Of a DNA stretch of 64,000 nucleotides, positions 33,084-41,785 are shown in pieces. The translations under genes and the position numbers were made by a program. Below the pieces are notes generated by a model. It worked only from the letters and a program-made list of their open reading frames with translations, made no database searches and had not been told where the DNA came from. The DNA is from CAZFLD01 sp964519835 (GTDB lineage Bacteria; Spirochaetota; Spirochaetia; DSM-27196; CAZFLD01): positions 3,471-67,470 of the forward strand of contig CAZFLD010000015.1 in NCBI GenBank assembly GCA_964519835.1, read 5' to 3'. Every line of letters starts with the position of its first letter. Positions within the stretch are counted from its first letter, which is position 1.

Positions 33084-33536
33084 TTGCCCGTTGAACGGAC
33101 CTTTGCCATGCTAAAACCCGGTGTTTTGCACCGGAGAATCGTCGGAGACGTTGTCACTCGAATTGAACAAAAGGGACTGTCCCTCGTTGCCCTCAAGATG
33201 ATCCAGATCCCCACGGCGCTTTGCCAAGAGCACTATGCCGAACACAAAGGCAAACCCTTCTACGAGTCACTCGTTGAGTACATGACCTCCGGGCCGGTGG
33301 TGGCCATGGTTATCGAAGGAGAGTCGGCAATCTCACTCCTGCGGACGGTATGCGGCGCCACCAAGCCCGCCGACGCCCTTCCGGGAACCATTCGCGGTGA
33401 CTACTGCACCGTAACCCAGATGAACGTCATCCACGCTTCCGACTCGAAAGAGAGCGCGGAACGGGAGATCGGTCTTTTTTTTAACAACAACGAGATTCAC
33501 CCATGGGAGGACGGAAATGCCCGATGGATCAGCTGA
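33084..33536 (+). CDS. ndk: Nucleoside diphosphate kinase
   Basis: Transfers the terminal phosphate among nucleoside triphosphates, 150 residues. It begins with ERTFAMLKPGVLHRRIVGDV, carries the Arg/Thr/Lys active-site region GATKPADALPGTIRGDY and ends with the phospho-histidine region NVIHASDSKESAEREIGLFF. Translation starts at TTG 33084, eight bases after TAGGAG. Its 3' end overlaps the start of pepF by 20 bases. Confidence 0.96.
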   Translation: MPVERTFAMLKPGVLHRRIVGDVVTRIEQKGLSLVALKMIQIPTALCQEHYAEHKGKPFYESLVEYMTSGPVVAMVIEGESAISLLRTVCGATKPADALPGTIRGDYCTVTQMNVIHASDSKESAEREIGLFFNNNEIHPWEDGNARWIS

Positions 33537-35301
33537 GGGAGGCGTCCCACGCTGGGATTTGACGCCGATTTACGAGAACTTCGACGCGAAGAACTACGTC
33601 GACGACAAGAACGAGCTCAAAGAGCTTGCCGGCCGGTTGCAGACCGCGGCGGCGGACGGCGTCATGCGGCAGAGCGACCCGGACGGCTGGCTTACAAAGG
33701 TTATCCGCCTAGCAAATCGTGCCATGGATTTGGGAGAGAACCTCGGCTCGTATTGCTACGCACGGTACTCGACGGAAACGACAAATCAGCGGGCCGTCAA
33801 CGAGCTCGGGAAGATCGAGGAGCTTTTTGTGCCGCTGACCTCGGCTCAGGTCGAGATCAACAACGGCCTCGCCGAGATTGGCAAAGAAAAGCTCGACGAA
33901 CTGGTCAAGTCGCCGGACCTCGCACCGTACAAGTTTTACATCGAAGAGAGCTTGGAGTTTCAAAAACACCAGATGACCGCGGCCGAGGAAAACCTTGCCG
34001 CCGACTTATCTCGTTCCGGAGCGGACGCCTGGGGAAGACTCCAAGAGACAATCTCTTCCACTTTGAGCACCGAGTGGGAGCCGGGAGTGTCCAAAACCGT
34101 GGTCCAACTTCGTGCGATGGCTTTTGATCCCTCACGGGACGTTCGCAAGAGGGCGTACGAAAAAGAGTTGGCATTGTGGAAATCCGTGGAAATTCCGATC
34201 GCGGCGGCGCTGAACGGGGTGAAGGGCACCAGTGTCACGCTTGCCAAGCGCCGCGGATTTAGGCCCGGCGTCGACAAGGCGGTGATGCAGTCGCGTATCA
34301 ACGACCAGACATTGGAATCACTGCTCACGGCGATGGAGGAGTCGCTCCCCACCTTTCGCCGCTACCTGAAGGCCAAGGCAAAGATGCTCGGCGTCAACAA
34401 GGCTGCTTTTTACGACCTGTTTGCGCCTGTAGGGAGCGGGGAGGCACGCTGGAGTTTTCAAGAGGGTGCCGATTTTATCATCAGACACTTTACGGAGTTC
34501 AGCGACGATTTAGGTGACTTAGCTAAGCGCGCCTTTGGCGAGAACTGGATTGACGCCGAGCCGCGGGAGGGCAAGGTAGGCGGTGCCTACTGCACGGGTA
34601 TGCCGATTGCCAAGGTGTCCCGGATCCTCGCCAACTTCGACGGCTCCTTCGACGCGGTCTCCACGCTTGCCCACGAGCTTGGTCACGCCTACCACGGGGA
34701 GGTGCTCAAAGACGAGCCGGCCCTCCGCGGAGAGTACCCCATGACCCTCGCCGAAACCGCAAGCATCTTCTGCCAGACCGTTATTTTCAACAAGGCGTTG
34801 GAGACAACCCCGGACGCCGACAAGCCGGCCGTGATCGAGGGCTTTGTCCAGGACGCCTGCCAGGTCATCGTCGACATTCTATCCCGGTACAAGTTCGAGA
34901 CCGCCGTGTTTGAGCGCCGCGAAGACGGAGAGCTGTCGCCGGCGGAGTTTTCGTCGCTTATGATCGACGCCCAAAAGGCGACCTACGGTGACGGTTTGGA
35001 TCCTGATGCGCTTCATCAGTACATGTGGGCGGTAAAGGGGCACTACTATCGCTCCGGCCTCGACTTTTACAACTTTCCGTACGCCTTTGGCCTCCTTTTC
35101 GGCGTGGCCCTCTACGCACAGTACGAAGCACAGCCGGAGGGATTTCCGCAGCGGTACCGACGCCTGCTCGCGCTGACCGGCAGCGCAAACGCCATGGACG
35201 TCTGTGGCGAAGCCGGCTTTAACATTCAGACTCCGGAGTTCTGGCGCGGCGGCATCGACGTTGTGAAGCGGTACGTCGACCAGTTCGAGGCACTCGCCTA
35301 A
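33517..35301 (+). CDS. pepF: Oligoendopeptidase F (M3B metallopeptidase)
   Basis: Cytoplasmic zinc peptidase hydrolysing short peptides, 594 residues as in the family. The zinc motif is HELGHAYHG in TLAHELGHAYHGEVL (about 386-400) with the third ligand Glu in MTLAETASIFCQT. The N-terminal half is helical with GVKGTSVTLAKRRGFRPG and VMQSRINDQTLESLLTAM. The C terminus has AVKGHYYRSGLDFYNFPYAF. Together with two peptide importers in this window it fits use of external peptides. It overlaps ndk, so the two are probably co-expressed. Confidence 0.95.
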   Translation: MPDGSAEGGVPRWDLTPIYENFDAKNYVDDKNELKELAGRLQTAAADGVMRQSDPDGWLTKVIRLANRAMDLGENLGSYCYARYSTETTNQRAVNELGKIEELFVPLTSAQVEINNGLAEIGKEKLDELVKSPDLAPYKFYIEESLEFQKHQMTAAEENLAADLSRSGADAWGRLQETISSTLSTEWEPGVSKTVVQLRAMAFDPSRDVRKRAYEKELALWKSVEIPIAAALNGVKGTSVTLAKRRGFRPGVDKAVMQSRINDQTLESLLTAMEESLPTFRRYLKAKAKMLGVNKAAFYDLFAPVGSGEARWSFQEGADFIIRHFTEFSDDLGDLAKRAFGENWIDAEPREGKVGGAYCTGMPIAKVSRILANFDGSFDAVSTLAHELGHAYHGEVLKDEPALRGEYPMTLAETASIFCQTVIFNKALETTPDADKPAVIEGFVQDACQVIVDILSRYKFETAVFERREDGELSPAEFSSLMIDAQKATYGDGLDPDALHQYMWAVKGHYYRSGLDFYNFPYAFGLLFGVALYAQYEAQPEGFPQRYRRLLALTGSANAMDVCGEAGFNIQTPEFWRGGIDVVKRYVDQFEALA

Positions 35302-35320
35302 GCTTTAGCAGTTATGAGTG

Positions 35321-35499
35321 GCCAAAATGATACGCCAAAATGATACGCCAAAATGATACGNNNNNNNNNNNNNNNNNNNNNNNNNNNNNNNNNNNNNNNN
35401 NNNNNNNNNNNNNNNNNNNNNNNNNNNNNNNNNNNNNNNNNNNNNNNNNNNNNNNNNNNNGCCAAAATGATACGCCAAAATGATACGCCAAAATGATAC
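35321..35499. repeat. 13-bp tandem repeat interrupted by the assembly gap
   Basis: The unit GCCAAAATGATAC occurs three times at 35321-35359 and three times at 35461-35499, on either side of the unknown bases, so the true copy number is open. Because 13 is not a multiple of three, each reading frame meets TGA within 39 bases, so no protein can be read through the array. The last copies supply the start codon of the diguanylate cyclase. Confidence 0.9.
35361..35460. other. Assembly gap of 100 unknown bases
   Basis: A run of exactly 100 N. The round length and flanking identical repeats suggest a scaffolding placeholder, not a measured distance. Confidence 0.99.
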
Positions 35500-36538
35500 G
35501 GAAGAGGTCGTAAAGCTCTCGTACTTCGCCGACATCGGGAAGGCCATCGCGTCGGCACCAAATCTCACCGAGACCATTCGGGCAATCATGGGCAAGATCG
35601 GGGAGATCTTTGCCCCGACGTACTGGTCGATCCTGCTCCGGGATCTCAAAACCGGTGAGCTCGAATTCAGCATGGTCGTGGGAAGCGGCGTCGAGGACCT
35701 CAAAGGTGTAAGGCTTCCCCGCGGAACGGGAATCGCGGGATGGATTGCCGAGAACGGCCGGCCGTTGATCATCGAAGACGTTCGCCGGGACCCTCGATTC
35801 GAGTCGACTATCGACGAACAAACAGAGTTCACAACAAAATCGATCATCGGTGTTCCGCTCAAGACTCAAAAGCGTGTCTTCGGGGTGATCGAGCTTATCA
35901 ATGCCCTCGAAAAGGCGCCGTTTACCGCCTACGACCTGAAAATCCTCTCGACCATCGGTGATTTTGCCGCCATTGCCATAGAGAAGGTCTATTACCTTAC
36001 CGCCTTTCGTCGAATGGCCGGCACCGACGCGTTGACCGGCGTCTACAACAGGAGGAGCTTCGACAGCTTTTTTGAGCGCGAGCTCGAAAAGACACGTCGC
36101 AAATCCACCGTCATGTCTCTTCTTATGGTGGATATAGACGATTTCAAAGAGATCAACGATCGCTACGGTCACGAGGCGGGCGACCGTGCGTTGATTCGCG
36201 TCGCGGAAACACTCAAGAACAACACACGCAAGGTGGACTACGTGTGTCGATACGGCGGCGACGAGTTTGTGGTGCTTATGCCGGATACAACCAGGGACGC
36301 GGCGGAGCGAATCCGGGACCGGATTCTGGATCGTATCCAAGCCGACAACGCGGGCCTCGAGGTACCGCTCTCCATAAGCGTGGGGCTCCAGGACTCCGCG
36401 GAGACGGACCTGACCGATTTGCTGTCCTCGGCGGACCGCGCCATGTATCGCGACAAAGCCAAAAAACCGACTCAGCCGCTATCGGATATCGGTTCCGGAA
36501 TCGGAGCACTGTTGGACGAGGAGTCGGGCAGCACATAG
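35480..36538 (+). CDS. GAF-GGDEF diguanylate cyclase
   Basis: Synthesises cyclic di-GMP, 352 residues. A GAF sensor domain (about 10-165) has GTGIAGWIAENGRPLIIEDV and SIIGVPLKTQKRVFGVIELI. The GGDEF domain (about 175-335) has DALTGVYNRRSFD, DIDDFKEINDRYGHEAGD and the intact active site RYGGDEFVVL. RKVD lies five residues before GGDEF, matching the product-inhibition I-site (RxxD). ATG 35480 is the only usual start after an in-frame TGA at 35468, so the first six residues are encoded by the 13-bp repeat. No ribosome-binding site is visible and the true start may be affected by the gap. The adenylate cyclase follows after 11 bases. Confidence 0.88.
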   Translation: MIRQNDTEEVVKLSYFADIGKAIASAPNLTETIRAIMGKIGEIFAPTYWSILLRDLKTGELEFSMVVGSGVEDLKGVRLPRGTGIAGWIAENGRPLIIEDVRRDPRFESTIDEQTEFTTKSIIGVPLKTQKRVFGVIELINALEKAPFTAYDLKILSTIGDFAAIAIEKVYYLTAFRRMAGTDALTGVYNRRSFDSFFERELEKTRRKSTVMSLLMVDIDDFKEINDRYGHEAGDRALIRVAETLKNNTRKVDYVCRYGGDEFVVLMPDTTRDAAERIRDRILDRIQADNAGLEVPLSISVGLQDSAETDLTDLLSSADRAMYRDKAKKPTQPLSDIGSGIGALLDEESGST

Positions 36539-36549
36539 GAGGGGGGCCT

Positions 36550-38751
36550 ATGGCAAAATCGCGCCGCAAGGTTCGGCTGAGGCGAGCATTGTTCCTTGTG
36601 AGCACAATCGTGGTTCTGAGCGGCCTCGGTGTCTTGGCGGTGGAAAACGACGTTCTAGGCTTTCTCGAGTATCCCCTCGAGGACCTCCGCTTTCGAAGCT
36701 TCAACCCGGGACTCGATCCTTCTTCGGACGTGGTGTTTATCGACGTTGACGAGACCTCCCTCGAGTCACTCTCACCGGAGGTGGGCACCTGGCCATGGCC
36801 ACGCGGCACCGTCGTCGCCGACCACCTACTCTCCTACGTGATGCAGGGCGGTCCCTCGGTCTTTTTGTTTGATGTTCTCTACGGCGAGTACTCGCCAAAG
36901 ACACCCGGCGTCGACATACCGGAAGAGGACTGGATCCTCTTCGAGACGAGCCTGGCCTATCCAGAACTAAGCCACGCCGTTCTATTCACCAAAAGTCTCC
37001 AGGAAGAGACCGACGCCTTGCCCGATTCCGCCTCCCTCAGCTTCGCGGTCTCGGTCGACGTCGACTCCCAGGCCGTCGACTTCCCCTCCTACAACGACTT
37101 TGTGTTCCCCTTTGATCCCCTCGGCGAGTTTGCAAACCTGCTCCACGCGGTCAACTACCAAGAAGACGCCGACGGTGTCTCCCGAACGATGCCGCTCCTC
37201 ACGGAGTATAACGGCGAGTATTACCCGGCCCTCACCCTCCGCGCCCTCGAGCAACACTTCGGCCTTTCGAGGTACCGAGTCACTGAGCGGCATATCGAGC
37301 TCTACCGGGGCGAAGAGTTGGTTCGCTCGGTGCCGGTGGATAACAAGGGCGACCTGTCGATCGCCTTCTACGAAGACTACAACAAGTTCGAGACGGTTCC
37401 AGCGGACGTTGTGATTGCCTCGAGCTTAAACGTTCGCGACGGCTTTGATCCGCTTATCTCGCCGGAGGAATTCGCGGGAAAGATTGTTGTCTTCGGCGGC
37501 TCGGCTACCGGTCTTCGAGACATCAAAGTCACGCCCATGGGGAGCAACGTAGCCGGCCCCTACCTCCACCTAAACGCCGTCAGCAACATACTCGGAGAAC
37601 AATACCTCACTCGCCCTTCGAATGTCATTTCGATGTTGATTACCGCGGGCTTGGTCGTGGCGGTGGCGGTCGTGACGATCCTGATGCAGGGACGCTTTTT
37701 TCGGTTTTTGATCGGCGCCGTGCTTGTGGTAGCGTGGTTCGTTTTTTCGCTTCTTGTGTTTGAGAGCGCACAGATCATGGTTGAGGCCGCGCCGCCCCTC
37801 TTGGCTTCAGCAATCGCCTATCTGGCCGGGCTTGTTTTTGTCGGGCTCACCGAGGCGCGCGAGCGCTTCAAGATCGCAGGTGCCATGGGCAAGTACCTCG
37901 CGCCGGACGTTATGACCGAAGTTCTGGAAAATTACGACGAGCTTGTTGGTGAGGTCGGTGAGGAGCGCGAGATCGCCATTCTGTTTTCCGACATCCGCGG
38001 CTTCACGTCAATTTCCGAGCAGTTTCCCGCGGAAACGGTTGTAAACATTCTCAATCGGTATCTCTCTCGCATGATCGATGTCGTGTTTGCCAACAGCGGC
38101 ACGCTGGACAAGATGATCGGCGACGCAGTGATGGCATTTTGGGGAGCACCAAACCCGACGGAGAAAAAGGACTACTTGGCGGTAAAGACGGCCCTGGAGA
38201 TGCAATCCGCCCTCGACGCGGTTAATGCCGAGCTTGCCTCGGACGGGCTTCCCGGCCTCAAGATCGGCATCGGCGTAAACACGGGACCGATGATTATCGG
38301 CAACATCGGCTCGGAGCGGCGGCTGGACTACACCGCCATCGGCGACAACGTAAATCTCGGCTCGCGGATCGAGGGACTCACCAAGTACTACAAGAGCCCC
38401 GTTCTCGTGAGCGAAACCACCTTCGAGCACACCAAGCCTGAGTTTCGGTATTTGTTTGTAGACACGGTGGCAGTAAAGGGGAAGGCTACGGGCATCAAGA
38501 TATATCGGCCTCTGGCGGAGCAGAACGGTCGGCTCTCCGCGGACCTCGCCGCCGACGCCGGCATATTCGAGGAGGCGGTGACGCTATATGCGGCCGCCGA
38601 CTTCGACGCCGCGGACAAGCGTTTTTCGGAAATCGACAAGGACTCCGGGCTGGCCGGCCTCGCGCAGCTCTATCACGAACGGTGCACCGTGTTGGCCAAG
38701 AATCCCCCGGGCAAAGACTGGGACGGGATATGGCGAATGCTTGAAAAGTAG
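36550..38751 (+). CDS. CHASE2-domain class III adenylate cyclase
   Basis: 733 residues. After an N-terminal span (about 13-33) comes an extracytoplasmic CHASE2 sensor (about 35-345; DVVFIDVDETSLESLSPEVG, FLFDVLYGE). Three spans follow at about 360-435, then a cytoplasmic cyclase catalytic domain (about 470-650). The metal-binding Asp residues are in LFSDIRGFTSISEQF and MIGDAVMAFWG; substrate residues are in LDKMIGD and YTAIGDNVNLGSRIEG, all consistent with ATP as substrate. The C-terminal tail is helical. Start ATG 36550 has AGGAGGGGGG upstream. It is probably co-transcribed with the GGDEF gene, giving a cAMP and c-di-GMP pair. Confidence 0.92.
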   Translation: MAKSRRKVRLRRALFLVSTIVVLSGLGVLAVENDVLGFLEYPLEDLRFRSFNPGLDPSSDVVFIDVDETSLESLSPEVGTWPWPRGTVVADHLLSYVMQGGPSVFLFDVLYGEYSPKTPGVDIPEEDWILFETSLAYPELSHAVLFTKSLQEETDALPDSASLSFAVSVDVDSQAVDFPSYNDFVFPFDPLGEFANLLHAVNYQEDADGVSRTMPLLTEYNGEYYPALTLRALEQHFGLSRYRVTERHIELYRGEELVRSVPVDNKGDLSIAFYEDYNKFETVPADVVIASSLNVRDGFDPLISPEEFAGKIVVFGGSATGLRDIKVTPMGSNVAGPYLHLNAVSNILGEQYLTRPSNVISMLITAGLVVAVAVVTILMQGRFFRFLIGAVLVVAWFVFSLLVFESAQIMVEAAPPLLASAIAYLAGLVFVGLTEARERFKIAGAMGKYLAPDVMTEVLENYDELVGEVGEEREIAILFSDIRGFTSISEQFPAETVVNILNRYLSRMIDVVFANSGTLDKMIGDAVMAFWGAPNPTEKKDYLAVKTALEMQSALDAVNAELASDGLPGLKIGIGVNTGPMIIGNIGSERRLDYTAIGDNVNLGSRIEGLTKYYKSPVLVSETTFEHTKPEFRYLFVDTVAVKGKATGIKIYRPLAEQNGRLSADLAADAGIFEEAVTLYAAADFDAADKRFSEIDKDSGLAGLAQLYHERCTVLAKNPPGKDWDGIWRMLEK

Positions 38752-38785
38752 CCGCCACGGGACTACGGTCATATGGGAGTTACGG

Positions 38786-39298
38786 ATGAAACATCGAGTA
38801 TCTTTTTGCCTATTGGGGACCGTCGTGTTTTTTGTCTTCGGCAGCGTACGTGTGACGGCACAAGACCTCTACGTGATCGCCCGTGTGGCTCCGATGCAGG
38901 CTGCGGCTACGGCCGCGTCGCAGCGCGTAACCATACTTCGCCAAAACACGGAGCTGGAGCTACTCAGTGAAACGGAGGAGTGGTACGAAGTACAAACGCC
39001 TGATGAGCGATACCGGGGCTGGGTACAGACGCTTTTTGTAGACGACAACACGGCCCCGCAACGGGTGGAAACACAAAGCATCCGCCGCCTCGAAACAGTC
39101 ACGACCCGACGCCGGGCGAACGCCTATGGCACAAGCGCGGCGGCCGCACGGGGTCTTTCGGCGGACGACGTGAGGAGCCGGGAGAACCTCGCCTTTTCGG
39201 AGTACGACTTTCAAGCCGCCGAATGGCTCGAGCAGTTCCTCTATCCCGAGGAGGATATCCATGACTTTGCCTTGCGCCACGGCTTTGACGTCTTCTAG
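38786..39298 (+). CDS. Exported SH3-domain protein
   Basis: 170 residues with a signal peptide (VSFCLLGTVVFFVFGSVRVTA) cut near residue 26. A bacterial SH3 fold follows (about 28-90), visible as VAPMQAAATAASQRVTILRQ, LELLSETEEWYEVQTPDER and YRGWVQTLFV. The C-terminal 80 residues are charged and unassigned. It may bind peptidoglycan or another envelope component. ATG 38786 follows GGAG; it lies 34 bases after the cyclase, and its 3' end overlaps the M48 protease start. Confidence 0.82.
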   Translation: MKHRVSFCLLGTVVFFVFGSVRVTAQDLYVIARVAPMQAAATAASQRVTILRQNTELELLSETEEWYEVQTPDERYRGWVQTLFVDDNTAPQRVETQSIRRLETVTTRRRANAYGTSAAAARGLSADDVRSRENLAFSEYDFQAAEWLEQFLYPEEDIHDFALRHGFDVF

Positions 39299-40166
39299 AC
39301 GGGCACCACAAACGCCGCGCACGGCGTCGCATTCCGGCGGTTACCGATGGGTCGCTGCCGCGGCAGTTCTGCTGCTTGCCTCCTGTGCTACCACCGGCGA
39401 CTCCGCCGGCATCGACGAATCGGAGGCCGCAATCCGGGCGGCGGTAGAACAGGAAATCGAAGTCGGCAAGAGTGTGGTCGCCAAACTCGCAGGTCAATAC
39501 GGGCTGGTTCAGGACACCGAGGCCACGGAGTACCTGAACAAGTTTGTCGCAACCCTCGGGCTTTTTGTTTCGCGGCAAGAGCTTACCTTTCGGGCGGGAA
39601 TCCTCGAGACGGACCAAGTAAACGCCTTTGCCCTTCCGGGGGGCTATCTGCTGTTTACCCGCGGTGTGCTAAAAGAAGTGGACAATCCATCGACCCTTGC
39701 CGGAGTTATTGCCCACGAGCTCGGACACACCGACCTGCGTCACATCCTCGAGCAGGTACACATCGAGGTGGACTACAGCGTCGTGGAGACTCTCGCCCGT
39801 CTCCTTGCCGGACCACGCCAGGTAATGACCCAGGCGGTTGATCAAATCAACGATAAGATTGCGGAGCGCCTGTTCCTCGAGGGCTATGCCCAAGACGACG
39901 AGTACGATGCCGACGAGTATGCCGTCCGCTTGCTTCAGGGACTTGGCATTGACGCGCGCCCGTATCGGAACTACTTGGCCGGCTTGGCCGACTCGGCTGA
40001 CGCGGAGCTAGAAAGCCTGGACCAGACCCACCCGCCGCTGACAGAACGGGTGGCACAAATCGACGCACTGTTGGTTGAGGGACTTGAGCCGCTGCCGGTG
40101 ACCGAGGAGTTTCAAGCATTCTCCGAGCGATTGCGCGCGATGGACATTCCCGAGGAGTCGTTATGA
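39261..40166 (+). CDS. M48-family zinc metalloprotease lipoprotein
   Basis: 301 residues. A long N terminus precedes a lipobox (VLLLASC, about residues 36-42). The peptidase domain has NAFALPGGYLLFTRGVL, the zinc motif HELGH in GVIAHELGHTDLRHILEQ (about 150-167) and the third ligand Glu in DEYDADEYAVRLLQ. The C-terminal THPPLTERVAQID is typical of BepA/LoiP-like periplasmic M48 enzymes, which act in outer-membrane protein quality control. GAGGAGG precedes ATG 39261. It overlaps the SH3 gene by 38 bases and the downstream outer-membrane protein by four. Confidence 0.9.
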   Translation: MTLPCATALTSSRRAPQTPRTASHSGGYRWVAAAAVLLLASCATTGDSAGIDESEAAIRAAVEQEIEVGKSVVAKLAGQYGLVQDTEATEYLNKFVATLGLFVSRQELTFRAGILETDQVNAFALPGGYLLFTRGVLKEVDNPSTLAGVIAHELGHTDLRHILEQVHIEVDYSVVETLARLLAGPRQVMTQAVDQINDKIAERLFLEGYAQDDEYDADEYAVRLLQGLGIDARPYRNYLAGLADSADAELESLDQTHPPLTERVAQIDALLVEGLEPLPVTEEFQAFSERLRAMDIPEESL

Positions 40167-41497
40167 AATCCATTCCCGCCGTCCTGTTGATGGTGTCCTG
40201 TGCTGTCGTCGGCTTTTCCGACGAGTACCACTACGTCGACATCTTTGTGGGTGATCGGGCCGCCGGTATGGCCGGCGCCTACACAGCCATAGCAGACGGA
40301 CCGGAGGGAGCTTACTACAACCCGGCCGGCCTCGCTTTCTCCTCATCGGTCTACATCTCGGTGTCTACCAACGCCGTGCAGATCAAGGAAATCACCTACA
40401 ACGACGTTCAGCCCCTTGTCGCCTTCGACACCGAGCCGGTGAAATACACTCGCCACTCTTTTGCTTTTGTGCCGAACTTCTTTGGCTTTCTGCAGCGAAG
40501 CGAACATGGCCCAACATTTGCCTTCACGCTGGCTTCCACGGACAACGAGGGATTTGATCAGCGGGACAGACTCAACTTCGACCTAAACGACTCGAGCCTC
40601 TCCATCGACACCATCATCTTGAATACCAACTTCACCAACACACGAAGCAAGAACGAGGCGGGGCCGTCGTTGGCGTGGCTTCTCGGCGAGCGCTTTTCCG
40701 TCGGCTTTGGCCTGTTCGCCGTGTACGAGGACAGTCGGTTTATAACGCAGAACATCAATCGGGCGGACTCGGGTGGGTCGGTGGCGGAGTTTTTTGCCGT
40801 CAGCAGTGTCTATTCGCGCAGTCAGGTCGTCAGCGCCAAACCACAACTCGGCGTGCAGTTTATGCCGGTGCAGGAAATCTCGATTGGCTACACAACAAAC
40901 TTTCGTCTCCCGTTGTACCGCGCAAAGACGGTGCAAAGCGCCACGTTTACCTATGACAACACCAACAACGACTTCGACTTTGCCACTACGCCGCCGGCGG
41001 TGCAAGACAACGTTGTCTCGCAGGCCAACGTCTTCACAAACGGCATGTTCCAAGACACGGAATGGCAGCACTCCCTCGGGATCGCTTGGTTTGTCTCCCG
41101 TTCTTTGGTGATCGCCGCCGACGCCCGCGTGTATATTCCCATCGCGGACAGCGCCGGCGACGTGGCAACCGAGTTTACGTGGAACGTAGCCGCCGGAGCC
41201 GAGTGGTACCTTTCACCAAACTTTCCCCTCCGGTTTGGACTCTTCACCAATCACTCAAATCAGCCGAGCCTCCGCGAGTACGATTCCCGGGACAGTTCGA
41301 CGTACTCACAAAACGATCACATCGACTACTACGGAGCGGCGCTGTCGATCGGTTACACCACTGCCGATTCGAGCATCAACCTCGGCCTCTCCGGGTCGCT
41401 GGGATTTGGGACGTCTCAGATCGTGGCCTTTGGCCCGCTACAGGAAGTCAGCGCCTTTACGATGTCGGTCTTTATCTCCGGCGGCTACCAGTTCTAA
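40163..41497 (+). CDS. UPF0164/FadL-like outer-membrane protein
   Basis: 444 residues with a signal peptide (AVLLMVSCAVVGFS) and the family N terminus VGDRAAGMAGAYTAIADGPEGAYYNPAGLA, split as GDRAAGMAGAYTAIADG and EGAYYNPAGLAFS. The rest alternates polar and hydrophobic residues as in a beta barrel and ends with an aromatic residue (FISGGYQF). It resembles spirochaetal UPF0164 and PorV/FadL-type barrels. Its start overlaps the M48 protease stop (ATGA), so an outer-membrane quality-control protease and an outer-membrane barrel share an operon. A role in import of hydrophobic molecules is inferred. Confidence 0.88.
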   Translation: MKSIPAVLLMVSCAVVGFSDEYHYVDIFVGDRAAGMAGAYTAIADGPEGAYYNPAGLAFSSSVYISVSTNAVQIKEITYNDVQPLVAFDTEPVKYTRHSFAFVPNFFGFLQRSEHGPTFAFTLASTDNEGFDQRDRLNFDLNDSSLSIDTIILNTNFTNTRSKNEAGPSLAWLLGERFSVGFGLFAVYEDSRFITQNINRADSGGSVAEFFAVSSVYSRSQVVSAKPQLGVQFMPVQEISIGYTTNFRLPLYRAKTVQSATFTYDNTNNDFDFATTPPAVQDNVVSQANVFTNGMFQDTEWQHSLGIAWFVSRSLVIAADARVYIPIADSAGDVATEFTWNVAAGAEWYLSPNFPLRFGLFTNHSNQPSLREYDSRDSSTYSQNDHIDYYGAALSIGYTTADSSINLGLSGSLGFGTSQIVAFGPLQEVSAFTMSVFISGGYQF

Positions 41498-41499
41498 AA

Positions 41500-41740
41500 G
41501 CCGCACACCGGCCTGTCCCGGCGCCGCCCTCCCGTAGACGGCGCGCCCGAGCCGGAGCGACGCCCCACGACGGTAAGGCCCGGGCGCGGGCGGGGGTTCC
41601 GGGGGCGTCGTGACTCTCGGGACGCGGCGCAGCGTTGCTTCACCCCGCCCACCAAGCGCCGCACACCGGCCTGTCCCGGCGCCGCCTTCCCGTAGACGGC
41701 GCACCCGATCCGGAGCGACGCCCCCGGAACCCCCGCCCGC
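41500..41740. repeat. Direct and inverted intergenic repeats
   Basis: Two 67-bp near-identical direct copies lie at 41500-41566 and 41658-41724 (four differences by eye). In addition a perfect 25-bp inverted pair lies at 41586-41610 and 41716-41740, so the second direct copy overlaps one arm. Very GC rich. No gene fits here. It may be a dispersed repeat family or a terminator array downstream of the outer-membrane protein gene. Confidence 0.85.
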
Positions 41741-41785
41741 CTCAGTAGTTTACCGTCGATGTCATCTTTGGGTATGATCGTGACC

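Noticed and set aside
35321..35499. CRISPR array
   Set aside because: The 13-bp units are contiguous without spacers and no cas genes are near. No CRISPR-like array is visible elsewhere in the window.
35321..35499. Phase-variable coding repeat
   Set aside because: Translation cannot pass three units in any frame, so switching by in-frame read-through is not possible; only a 5'-spacing effect remains.
35298..36340. Open frames running across the unknown bases
   Set aside because: They exist only because N codons contain no stop; the 13-bp repeat itself has stops in every frame within 39 bases.
41586..41740. Insertion sequence bounded by the 25-bp inverted repeats
   Set aside because: Only 105 bases lie between the arms, with no transposase and no flanking target duplication seen.
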